From positions 1-5,296 of the forward strand of contig JAUWXW010000140.1 of the NCBI GenBank assembly GCA_030616195.1: 5,296 bases of DNA, read 5' to 3'. Below, piece after piece: positions 1 to 5,296 of the stretch. The position numbers were made by a program, and so were the translations under genes. The notes under the pieces are model-generated. The model saw nothing but the letters and a program-made list of their open reading frames with translations. It ran no database searches and was not told the DNA's origin. Each line of letters starts with the position of its first letter. Position 1 is the stretch's first letter. Source of the DNA: Chloroflexota bacterium. GTDB lineage: Bacteria > Chloroflexota > Dehalococcoidia > RBG-13-53-26.

Positions 1-2438
1 GCTCCATACTCCTCGGTAATCAGGGTGGCCAAATCGGCCGCGGATATATTTGCCGGGTCCAGGGCTAGCTCAGTGAGAATCTCGTCATAAGGCCAGCCTG
101 TCTCCGGCTCCACTTCCTCTGAGCCCACCGCATACTCGGCATACTCCCTGATCTGGTAGTCTACCTCGAGCATCTGCATCAGGCCGGCATCGAAGCCGAC
201 GACCTGGAGCTTGTTGACTCCGTCACTGGTTATGGCTCCGAGAGCCCCTCCCAGTTCCCTCACGGTGAGGCTATCGTTGTCGGTCTGATCCTGACACAAA
301 CCGCCAGGCGACCTCCAGCCATGGTCCCACAGGACAAGGGCATAGTTGGGGGCTGGATATTCAGCCTGTGCCCAGGTGACGAAGTCCACCAGGGTCTGCG
401 AATCCCCCATATTGACCTCGCCCGTCTCCGGGTCGATTGCCGTCTCTTCACCATCCACCGACGCTATCCCTTCGGGGGTCTTGACAAGGACTTGGGAATC
501 ACCGCAGTCCGCGCCGTCTAACAGCACCACCACCTGCACCCCGGGGATGTAGTGAGCCGCGGCCATCGCCTCCAGGTTAACCAGGGCTGCTTCCTCAAGA
601 TCGTTGTCCGCAGCCATATAGACCATAACTGTCCAATACGGCTGAAGGGGGGGTGGATGCACCCAAACAGTGCAGCTATCGGTTGCCGTCATCGCCGGCC
701 TCTGATAATTGGTAATCACATCTCGGTTATCGGTTACCCGCAGGGTTACCGTATTGTTCCCATAAGCGGCGAAGGAATGTGAGGCTGTGACGCCCTCAGC
801 ATCATAGACCCCATCGCTCTCCCAGTCCCACTCATAAAGGACGATCTCGTAGGTGCCGTTGGTGGACTGAGAGCCATCGAAATTCACATCCTGGCCTGCG
901 TCAACCTCGGTGGTATCAAAGCCGTTGGCCCTGGCTACCGCCGTTGGCGGCACATCGTAGCCAGCCCAGGTTAGTATGGTAACCATCCAGGCAGTGGTCA
1001 GCTCACTGGACTGCGAATTATGCATAGTATCCCAATAACCACCAGCCTGCTGCCCCCATGCTCCTCCAGGAATCAAAGCATCGGCATATTCCTCCCACCA
1101 GTTATGGGCATCGGGACCCGGGATCACCTCCATATTCAGGAGCTCAACGCAGAAGACTTTCATCACGGCATACATGGCATACCCAGAGCCGAAGTGTTCA
1201 TCATCTGTATGCCAACTCGTATCTATGAACTCGATAGCCCGCTGGATTCGGTCATCATCGGGACCGACGCCGCAGAACAGGAGTCCGGTTATCCCAGCCC
1301 CGGCGGTCTTGGCAATATTGAGCCCGTCACTATTGTCCGTATAGCCGAATGCCCCATTGGCATTCTGGGTGTTAGCCAGCCAGGTCTCCAGCCCCGTGCG
1401 GACAAAGCCAGGGATGGTGATACCCCACTTGGCCTCAGCTGAATCCATAGCCAGTACCGGCCACTGGGTGCAGGAGTTATCGCTGTCACCAGAGTCCCTC
1501 CAGTATCCCCAGCCGCCGTTATCATTCTGGACCATGGCCATGAAGTCTGCCATATCCTGCACAATGTCGTGGTAGGTGCGACCGATAACACCACCAGGGC
1601 CAGCTTCTGCTACTCTCCCCGGAGTGCCGCTGCCCACGATGGCTATCATGGCCATACCGACCTCATACATCTCGTGGTTGATGTCATCATAGCAACTTAT
1701 ACCAATGCCGTTGCCATTGGTATCGGAGGCTGGATCGAGGCTCAAGTCAACTACCTCCATCTTGGAGGTGAGGTAATTCAATCCGCGGCGGACGCAGTCC
1801 ACATAGGGATCCTTGGTGGGATCGCCAGCAGCATTGTGATTGTTGGCCTCAAAGGCCTCCAAAGCGGCCGCGGTGTGAGCCACTGTGTACAGTCCTTCTG
1901 CCGCTGCTGCCTGCCAGAAGCCAAAGTCTACCTCGCCATCGCTATACCGGTACTGCTGCTTACACAGCCACCACAAGCCTTCATCGACGGCGATATCCGC
2001 CTTCACCTCACGGGTCTCATCCAGGATCCGCACCCCATAGGTGTCTGAACCTGAGACGCTGGGGTCATCGCCTGAGGTCACTGTTAGAGTGGCCACGTAC
2101 TCTGCTGTGCCCACTGCGCCGATGTAGGTATGCTTTGCCTCTATGGGGACGGGATACTCATCAGTGGCAATGACCGCTCCCGTCATATTCGTCGTGTCAC
2201 CGAAGTCCCACTCAAAATGTACGGCCCCGTTATACCGCACGACAGCCTTGAGGGTAACCTCCTTGCCATTATAGGCAGGGTGGGACATGCCTTCGTCGCC
2301 CAGCCACGGGACGCAGATTACCTCCAGCGTGCCATTTGCCTCTACCGTGGCGACCCGGGGCAGAGCCAGTATTGCCACCGTCGAAAATAGCACGGCCAGC
2401 ACCAGTATCGGTGATAGTATCCTAGCTGTACATCTCAT
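1..2438 (-). CDS. Secreted multidomain protein: PKD - alpha/alpha toroid - PKD - clostripain-like (C11) domain, 3' end cut by window
   Basis: The frame is open for 812 codons with no stop and leaves the window on the left. ATG at 2438 is the first start after an in-frame TGA (2451-2453), with a modest AGGCGA ribosome site at 2447-2442. Residues 1-34 form a signal peptide (Arg start, long Leu/Val/Ala core, likely cleavage after VEA). Residues about 58-140 are PKD-like (WDFGD at 77-81). Residues about 150-490 are helical repeats with Gly/Trp/Tyr turns (NDNGGWGYW 305-313, NANGAFGY 359-366, GGYWD 466-470), resembling prenyltransferase/squalene-cyclase toroids. A second PKD-like domain follows at about 497-590 (WDW 537-539). 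From Trp602 the sequence matches peptidase C11 (WTVMVYMAADNDLE, LWDHG, DSLTV.EL, GWPYDEIL). His706 fits the catalytic His, but the expected DAC motif reads DAG (Gly752), so proteolysis is doubtful. The protein is probably exported and acts at or outside the cell surface; its substrate is unknown. Domain calls are by eye. Confidence 0.85.
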   Translation of the reverse strand, partial: MRCTARILSPILVLAVLFSTVAILALPRVATVEANGTLEVICVPWLGDEGMSHPAYNGKEVTLKAVVRYNGAVHFEWDFGDTTNMTGAVIATDEYPVPIEAKHTYIGAVGTAEYVATLTVTSGDDPSVSGSDTYGVRILDETREVKADIAVDEGLWWLCKQQYRYSDGEVDFGFWQAAAAEGLYTVAHTAAALEAFEANNHNAAGDPTKDPYVDCVRRGLNYLTSKMEVVDLSLDPASDTNGNGIGISCYDDINHEMYEVGMAMIAIVGSGTPGRVAEAGPGGVIGRTYHDIVQDMADFMAMVQNDNGGWGYWRDSGDSDNSCTQWPVLAMDSAEAKWGITIPGFVRTGLETWLANTQNANGAFGYTDNSDGLNIAKTAGAGITGLLFCGVGPDDDRIQRAIEFIDTSWHTDDEHFGSGYAMYAVMKVFCVELLNMEVIPGPDAHNWWEEYADALIPGGAWGQQAGGYWDTMHNSQSSELTTAWMVTILTWAGYDVPPTAVARANGFDTTEVDAGQDVNFDGSQSTNGTYEIVLYEWDWESDGVYDAEGVTASHSFAAYGNNTVTLRVTDNRDVITNYQRPAMTATDSCTVWVHPPPLQPYWTVMVYMAADNDLEEAALVNLEAMAAAHYIPGVQVVVLLDGADCGDSQVLVKTPEGIASVDGEETAIDPETGEVNMGDSQTLVDFVTWAQAEYPAPNYALVLWDHGWRSPGGLCQDQTDNDSLTVRELGGALGAITSDGVNKLQVVGFDAGLMQMLEVDYQIREYAEYAVGSEEVEPETGWPYDEILTELALDPANISAADLATLITEEYG
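183..185 (-). other. Gly codon at the expected catalytic Cys of the C11 domain
   Basis: The codon is GGC (Gly752) in the string VVGFDAGLMQMLEV, where clostripain-family proteases have DAC followed by LM. His706 (codon 321-323, in LWDHG) lies 46 residues upstream, the same spacing as I recall for the His/Cys dyad of PmC11 (His133, Cys179). A Cys codon TGC differs from GGC by one base. The Asp before the nucleophile and the downstream SEE and GWPYD motifs are kept, so only the nucleophile appears lost. Confidence 0.75.
1699..1723. repeat. Perfect 9-bp inverted repeat inside the large gene
   Basis: The arms ATACCAATG (1699-1707) and CATTGGTAT (1715-1723) flank a 7-base loop. The repeat encodes part of the DTNGNGIGI stretch (residues 239-247), which also resembles a Ca-binding DxNxNG loop of the dockerin/EF-hand kind. 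The symmetry may simply follow from these codons. Confidence 0.5.
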
Positions 2439-2569
2439 TTCTCGCCTGCATCAATGATCTCAAAAACAAAAAACGGAGAACCGCCGCAGCCCGGCGAGTT
2501 CCCCTGATTGGTCTCCCCCCATTTATCCCTCACGATTGCACTGTCCACATTATTCGTGGGCACGCGCAT
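2435..2569 (-). CDS. Candidate 44-aa ORF overlapping the start of the large secreted-protein gene
   Basis: ATG at 2569 follows a GGGGGGA stretch (2579-2573), and the stop TGA (2437-2435) overlaps the next gene's ATG as ATGA, a typical translational-coupling arrangement. The frame is open upstream to a TGA at 2671-2669, but ATG 2569 is the only ordinary start. The product begins MRVPTNNVDSAIVRDKWGE and ends FEIIDAGEK. No signal peptide, membrane segment or family is recognised. It has two points against it. Its last third is encoded by a strong terminator-like hairpin and T tract (2462-2504), and the region can fold as RNA. It could be a real leader peptide, the tail of a decayed gene, or chance. 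Confidence 0.3.
   Translation of the reverse strand: MRVPTNNVDSAIVRDKWGETNQGNSPGCGGSPFFVFEIIDAGEK
2462..2504 (-). terminator. Intrinsic terminator-like hairpin in the leader of the large gene
   Basis: Read on the minus strand, GGGGAAC + T + CGCCG (2504-2492) pairs with CGGCG + GTTCTCC (2486-2475). This gives 12 pairs, including one G-U, with one bulged T and a 5-base loop. It is followed at once by G, six T, G, five T (2474-2462). The T tract ends only 23 bases before the ATG at 2438 and about 14 bases before its ribosome site. It therefore ends an upstream transcript or acts as an attenuator of the secreted-protein gene. Confidence 0.6.
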
Positions 2570-2626
2570 ATGTCCCCCCAGTATGAGTCCGACATAGTCT
2601 ACTACGACTCTGGCATACGTGCAACC
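2534..2626 (-). promoter_or_regulatory. Candidate structured leader RNA (three-way junction) upstream of the terminator hairpin
   Basis: By hand folding of the minus-strand transcript, GGTTGCAC (2626-2619) pairs with GTGCAATC (2541-2534), 8 pairs with one G-U. Directly inside on the 5' side is a hairpin, GTAT + 4-base bulge + GAGTC (2618-2606) with GACTC + ATAC (2589-2581). On the 3' side is TGCCCAC (2562-2556) with GTGGACA (2548-2542), one mismatch. The three helices abut, with an 18-base joining strand (2580-2563). It matches no riboswitch class I could recall. No convincing promoter was found upstream, and it overlaps the candidate 44-aa ORF. Confidence 0.3.
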
Positions 2627-2812
2627 CCCAGAAGACCTATTGAAGCTGGCTAAAGATGATCTACCTCTTCATCCGCCTCCCCTTTTTACCCTTTTGGGAC
2701 ACTGCTCCAGGCCACTAGCTTGAGGATTTGTCCCCGCTCCTTTGAGTGCAAGTTAAGAGGGCAAGGCTGCCCAGCAATCTCAGGAGAAGACGCCTGGCAG
2801 CCGACGGAGAAC

Positions 2813-2847
2813 AAAAACTGAGGGCCAACCCGTTGGGTTGGCCCTCA
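2813..2847 (-). terminator. Intrinsic terminator of the etf operon
   Basis: A perfect inverted repeat pairs GAGGGCCAACCC (2820-2831) with GGGTTGGCCCTC (2835-2846) around a 3-base loop, with one further T-A pair at 2819/2847. On the minus strand it is followed by a run of five T (2817-2813). It lies about 40 bases past the etfA stop and has no T tract on the plus-strand side, so it serves the etf transcript. Confidence 0.88.
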
Positions 2848-2887
2848 TATAATCAAGGCTCCAAAATCTCCAGGCGAGACCGCCGCC

Positions 2888-3886
2888 TTACCCGGCCAGC
2901 AGTTCTTTGACCTTCTCAGTCAGGGCAGGGACCGCCTGCTTCCAATCACCCACTATACCAAACTGGGCCTCCCTGAAAATATTGGCCTCCGGGTCCTTAT
3001 TTATGGCCACGATAGTCTTTGAGCCGGAGCAACCTGCCATGTGCTGGCTTGATCCAGAAAGGGCTACGGCGATGTAGAGATCAGGTGTGACAATCTTTCC
3101 GGTGAGCCCCACCTGTGTAGTGGAGGGAACCCAAGCACTATCAACAGCAGGTCTGGTGGCCCCCACCGCCCCCTTCAACAGCCGGGCCAGCTCCTCCAGT
3201 TGCTGGAAGCCCTCAGGGCTACCAATTCCCCTTCCGCCACCTATCACTACCGGGGCATCCTCTAACTTGACCCCAGCCACCTCTTCCTTCACCTTCTCCA
3301 CGAACTTGGCCTTTATTATAGAGGCATCTATCCCGGCCTCAACATCAATGACTTCGCCTTGTCTTGAGTCATCACGCTCCAGGGGTGACATGGCCTTGGA
3401 ACGCACCGTTGCGATCTGAGGTAGACATCCCATGGTGAAAATGGCTTTAGCATTGCCACCGTAGACAGGCCGTGTCTGAAGGAGGAGTTTACTCTCAGGA
3501 TCAATGTCAAGCTCCACACAGTCCATACAGACGGCTGTGTCCAGTCTAAAAGCCAGTCTCGGAGCCAGGTCACGCCCCATAGAGGTCTGTCCCATAATCA
3601 GCACTCTGGGCATTACCTGTTTGGCTACCTTCTCCATCACCGCCACATAGGCGTCGGGCTGATAGTCCTTGAGCAAGGGATCATCAACAACGTAGACCTT
3701 GTCTGCCCCGAAAGCAATGACCTCTGAGGCAAGACCCTTGACTCCACTCCCCAGCAAGACCGCGGATAGCTCCTCTCCCAGGCTGTCGGCTAGTTTTCTG
3801 CCACAGCCCAATAACTCGGTGGTAATGGCTGCCAGTTTCCCTTCGGTGATATCACCACAGATTAACACGCCTTTGTTATCTGCCAT
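2888..3886 (-). CDS. etfA: Electron transfer flavoprotein, alpha subunit
   Basis: EtfA binds FAD and, with EtfB, carries electrons between acyl-CoA-type dehydrogenases and the respiratory chain or other acceptors in the cytoplasm. The 332 residues match the family's length. The N-terminal half is the alpha/beta domain shared with EtfB. The C-terminal FAD domain carries the hallmark blocks: [13 protein letters not shown] (242-254, with the conserved Arg245), QVGLTGKIV (258-266), SGSSQHMAG (277-285, conserved His282), IVAINKD (292-298) and FGIVGD (309-314). The family usually reads SGAIQHLAG at the third block; here two Ser replace Ala-Ile. The start ATG has a near-perfect site, AAGGAGGA at 3898-3891, five bases away. 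The gene is last in the operon, 22 bases after the small ORF. Whether the complex bifurcates electrons cannot be told from this sequence alone. Confidence 0.96.
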   Translation of the reverse strand: MADNKGVLICGDITEGKLAAITTELLGCGRKLADSLGEELSAVLLGSGVKGLASEVIAFGADKVYVVDDPLLKDYQPDAYVAVMEKVAKQVMPRVLIMGQTSMGRDLAPRLAFRLDTAVCMDCVELDIDPESKLLLQTRPVYGGNAKAIFTMGCLPQIATVRSKAMSPLERDDSRQGEVIDVEAGIDASIIKAKFVEKVKEEVAGVKLEDAPVVIGGGRGIGSPEGFQQLEELARLLKGAVGATRPAVDSAWVPSTTQVGLTGKIVTPDLYIAVALSGSSQHMAGCSGSKTIVAINKDPEANIFREAQFGIVGDWKQAVPALTEKVKELLAG

Positions 3887-3908
3887 CGGCTCCTCCTTGG
3901 GTAAGTTG

Positions 3909-4100
3909 TTATCCTCTCTTTCCCATCTCTTGGGTCAGTGTCTTTGTTTCTTGATCCTCTCCGCCTCGAGCCGCTTTCGGCTCGCCTTCCTGAAGAAGCA
4001 GAAAATCTTGCATCAGTTGGCTGGCTGCTTCTGATCCCTCCTCTTCAGCAGCTTTCAACCTCTCGTACAGGAAATCTGTGGTAAACCCACAAGGCGGCAT
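3909..4100 (-). CDS. Small unrecognised protein encoded between etfB and etfA
   Basis: This is a 63-residue ORF starting MPPCGFTTDFLYERLKAAEE and ending in TAA. ATG 4100 is preferred because AAAGGA (4112-4107) sits 6 bases upstream of it. A GTG at 4115 in the same frame would add five residues but would lie on top of that ribosome site. The gap from the etfB stop is 28 bases and to etfA 22 bases, so it should be co-transcribed. Residues about 8-37 look helical and amphipathic; the tail (38-63) is polar, charged and probably disordered. There is one Cys (Cys4), no metal-binding motif, no signal peptide and no membrane segment. I recognise no family. Its position suggests a partner or assembly factor of the Etf complex, but that is inference. 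Confidence 0.6.
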   Translation of the reverse strand: MPPCGFTTDFLYERLKAAEEEGSEAASQLMQDFLLLQEGEPKAARGGEDQETKTLTQEMGKRG

Positions 4101-4106
4101 ATGCTG

Positions 4107-4112
4107 TCCTTT
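4107..4112 (-). promoter_or_regulatory. Ribosome binding site deciding the start of the small ORF
   Basis: AAAGGA on the minus strand lies 6 bases before ATG 4100. It makes that ATG, rather than the GTG at 4115, the likely start, and supports the ORF being translated. Confidence 0.55.
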
Positions 4113-4128
4113 CACCTAGAAGACTTTG

Positions 4129-4932
4129 CTACAGTACCTTGGCTTCCCTAAGCCGGACGGCCAGGTTAACTGCTGCGTCGGCTACGTTCTCACCCTCGAT
4201 AATCTCGCACTTCGCTTCCTTAACCGGCTGGAAGAGCTTGGCCAGCTTGGTGCGCCTGCCCTGGGCACCAATCTGCGAGGGCTCGACACCGATGTCCTCA
4301 GGTTTCCAAATAATAGGTTGTATCTTGGCCGCCTTCATAATGCCCTTTAGCGGCGCGTAGCGGGGTTCGCCCAGCTCATTAGTCACAGTTAGCAAGCAGG
4401 GGGTAGGCACGTCTACCACCTCAAAACCGTCAGCTACCATCCGTTCCACCCGGACTTTGCCATCGGTGACGTCTATCTTCTTAACCAGGGTCACACTGGG
4501 AATTCCCAGAATCTCGGCGATGCCTAAGCCAACCTGACCGGCGTCCCAGTCTGCTGCCTGCCTTCCACAGAGGATGATGTCATAAGTGCCTACTTTCTTT
4601 ATCGCCATAGCCAGGGCATAGGCAGTGGCCCAACTGTCGCCCTCCTCATAGGACTCGTCCTCCAGGAGAACCAGCTCATCAGCTCCCATGGCCAGGGGCT
4701 TCTTTACAACGTCCCTGACCAGATTATTGCCCAAACTGACTACCGTTATCTTACAGTCGCCCTTGGCATCCTTAACCCGCAGCGCTGCCTCTACAGCTAT
4801 CTCATCGAAGGTACTAATCACGGGTGGGACGCCTGGTGGGGGGACAACCTTGTTGGTACTGGCATCAACCTTAAAACTGGCTGGGGGCGCTTCAGGATCA
4901 GGTACTTGCTTGACGCAGACAATTAGCTCCAT
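4129..4932 (-). CDS. etfB: Electron transfer flavoprotein, beta subunit
   Basis: EtfB is the partner of EtfA. It binds AMP in ordinary Etf or a second, bifurcating FAD in some anaerobic Etf. The 267 residues are a normal length. Family landmarks in order are: N-terminal strand with CVKQVPD (6-12), STFDEIAVEAALRVKD (40-55), AMGAD (81-85), the nucleotide-loop region CGRQAADWDAGQVG (122-135), the EtfB signature around VRVERMVADGFEVVDV (160-175), and EPRYAPLKGIMKAAK (189-203). The loop with GQVG resembles EtfB of anaerobes more than the mitochondrial type, but Ala131 stands where Thr or Ser is common. The start ATG has AGGAGGA (4947-4941) about 8 bases upstream. This is the first gene of the operon and is followed by the small ORF and etfA. 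No FixC/FixX or acyl-CoA dehydrogenase gene lies in the window. Confidence 0.96.
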   Translation of the reverse strand: MELIVCVKQVPDPEAPPASFKVDASTNKVVPPPGVPPVISTFDEIAVEAALRVKDAKGDCKITVVSLGNNLVRDVVKKPLAMGADELVLLEDESYEEGDSWATAYALAMAIKKVGTYDIILCGRQAADWDAGQVGLGIAEILGIPSVTLVKKIDVTDGKVRVERMVADGFEVVDVPTPCLLTVTNELGEPRYAPLKGIMKAAKIQPIIWKPEDIGVEPSQIGAQGRRTKLAKLFQPVKEAKCEIIEGENVADAAVNLAVRLREAKVL

Positions 4933-4996
4933 GTACTGTCTCCTCCTCTAGGTCGCCGCTACAGTTTCAGTGTCGGCGGATGACTAACCAAGCCTA

Positions 4997-5026
4997 AATT
5001 TATCATAGCTGATCGTAGCCTGTCAA
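4997..5026 (-). promoter_or_regulatory. Candidate sigma-70-type promoter of the etf operon
   Basis: On the minus strand a perfect TTGACA (5026-5021) is followed after 18 bases by TAAATT (5002-4997), or after 16 bases by GATAAA (5004-4999). Either gives a leader of about 55-60 bases before the etfB ATG at 4932. The -35 is strong and the -10 weak (4 of 6). Confidence 0.55.
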
Positions 5027-5059
5027 GGAAACCTCTTGCCCCCCAATCCGTGGGTACCC

Positions 5060-5089
5060 GGTCAGGGATCAGCATGACCAAGTATGACC
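5060..5089. repeat. GGTCA/TGACC repeats in the etf-aroH divergent region
   Basis: GGTCA (5060-5064) forms an inverted pair with TGACC (5075-5079). ATGACC occurs twice, 10 bases apart (5074-5079 and 5084-5089), about one helical turn. They lie between the two divergent candidate promoters, upstream of both, so they could be an operator. The motif is short and could be chance. Confidence 0.25.
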
Positions 5090-5107
5090 TGAAGCCACGC
5101 TCTGCCC

Positions 5108-5136
5108 TTGTTAGCCAAAGCCGACTATGTCATAAT
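5108..5136 (+). promoter_or_regulatory. Candidate promoter of the chorismate mutase gene
   Basis: TTGTTA (5108-5113) and CATAAT (5131-5136) are separated by 17 bases, with 4 and 5 of 6 matches to the sigma-70 consensus. Transcription would begin about 20 bases before the ATG at 5164. Confidence 0.5.
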
Positions 5137-5163
5137 AAGAAAACCAAGATGTGAAGCAAGGCT

Positions 5164-5296
5164 ATGTGGTGTAGAGGTATTAGAGGAGCAACTTTGGCAA
5201 CTGCCAACAGTAAGGAGGATATCCTAACAGCAACAAAGGACTTGCTTCAAAATATGATTGAGTCCAACCAGATAGAGAAAGAGGCGGTGGCGTGTG
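5164..5296 (+). CDS. aroH: Chorismate mutase, AroH type (5' part only)
   Basis: Chorismate mutase converts chorismate to prephenate, the branch point to phenylalanine and tyrosine. Only the first 44 codons are in the window. The start MWCRGIRGATLA and the helix with SKEDILTATKDLLQNMIE line up without gaps with the N-terminus of Bacillus subtilis AroH (RGIRGATTVE, then an EEILQKTKQLL helix). Arg7, an active-site residue in that enzyme, is at the same number here. An in-frame TGA at 5152-5154 leaves ATG 5164 as the only ordinary start. The ribosome site is weak: an AAGCAAGG stretch (5154-5161) ends only two bases from the ATG. The gene is divergent from the etf operon. The remaining active-site residues lie beyond the edge. 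Confidence 0.88.
   Translation, partial: MWCRGIRGATLATANSKEDILTATKDLLQNMIESNQIEKEAVAC

Larger units (their letters stand above)
2439..2887. other. Intergenic region between the etf operon and the secreted-protein gene
   Basis: This 449-base stretch holds, in minus-strand order, the etf terminator (2847-2813), then about 190 bases with only minor symmetry, then the foldable leader, the 44-aa ORF and the second terminator. The minor symmetries are GGCTGCC/GGCAGCC arms at 2765-2771 and 2796-2802, and a GGGCA/TGCCC hairpin at 2759-2772. A three-codon ATG frame (2672-2661) has no apparent role. No tRNA, rRNA, CRISPR repeat or insertion-sequence end is visible. No good -35/-10 pair for the large gene was seen. 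Confidence 0.7.

Noticed and set aside
1289..1594. Minus-strand 101-codon frame, and another at 260-454
   Set aside because: Both are alternate frames within the large minus-strand gene, which reads through continuously in its own frame.
1569..2048. 159-codon plus-strand open frame, with others at 1020-1442 and 2130-2390
   Set aside because: They lie antisense to the large secreted-protein gene, whose frame shows clear domains and a signal peptide. Their translations show no family features.
2431..2433. ATG at 2433 as an alternative start of the large gene
   Set aside because: It is in a different frame and meets a TAG within three codons.
2759..2772. GGGCA/TGCCC hairpin as a further terminator
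   Set aside because: The stem is only 5 pairs and has no T tract on either side.
3087..3573. Open frames antisense to, or out of frame with, etfA
   Set aside because: The etfA frame is unmistakable over the whole stretch.
4098..4115. GTG at 4115 as the start of the small etf-operon ORF
   Set aside because: AAAGGA lies just downstream of that GTG and fits ATG 4100 instead.
4126..4360. Plus-strand frames opposite etfB (also 4688-4951)
   Set aside because: Shadows of etfB; no ribosome site or recognisable product.
1..5296. CRISPR array, insertion sequence, tRNA or rRNA
   Set aside because: No regularly spaced repeats, transposase motifs with terminal inverted repeats, cloverleaf or rRNA-like sequence were seen on either strand.

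Overview
The window looks like bacterial chromosome from an anaerobe of moderate GC content. The flavoprotein genes, a Bacillus-type AroH chorismate mutase and a large secreted multidomain protein would suit an uncultured Chloroflexota (Dehalococcoidia-like) lineage. That placement is inference from gene content only; no rRNA or other marker is present.

Layout, left to right. (1) Positions 1-2438, minus strand: one uninterrupted reading frame of 812 codons that runs off the left edge. It encodes a secreted protein with a signal peptide, a PKD-type beta-sandwich, an alpha/alpha-toroid region resembling prenyltransferase/squalene-cyclase repeats, a second PKD domain, and a clostripain-like (peptidase C11) domain. 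The catalytic His of the C11 domain is present, but the position of the nucleophilic Cys is Gly. (2) Positions 2439-2887: a 449-base gap. It holds the terminator of the etf operon (2813-2847), a foldable leader (2534-2626), a second strong intrinsic-terminator-like hairpin (2462-2504) just ahead of the large gene, and a 44-codon ORF overlapping that gene's start by ATGA. (3) Positions 2888-4932, minus strand: an etfB - small ORF - etfA operon with good Shine-Dalgarno sites, a candidate promoter near 4997-5026 and the terminator at its end. (4) Positions 4933-5163: divergent intergenic region with back-to-back candidate promoters. (5) Positions 5164-5296, plus strand: the first 44 codons of an AroH-type chorismate mutase, cut by the right edge.

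How they work together: EtfB and EtfA form the FAD-containing electron-transfer flavoprotein heterodimer that takes electrons from (or bifurcates them with) acyl-CoA-type dehydrogenases. No dehydrogenase or quinone-reductase partner lies in the window. The 63-aa ORF between them is co-transcribed and unrecognised. The chorismate mutase belongs to aromatic amino acid synthesis and is a separate, divergent unit. The large secreted protein is a third unit, separated from etf by a terminator.

The points most worth a second look are the apparent pseudo-protease, the terminator-bearing leader in front of it, and the small ORF inside the etf operon.
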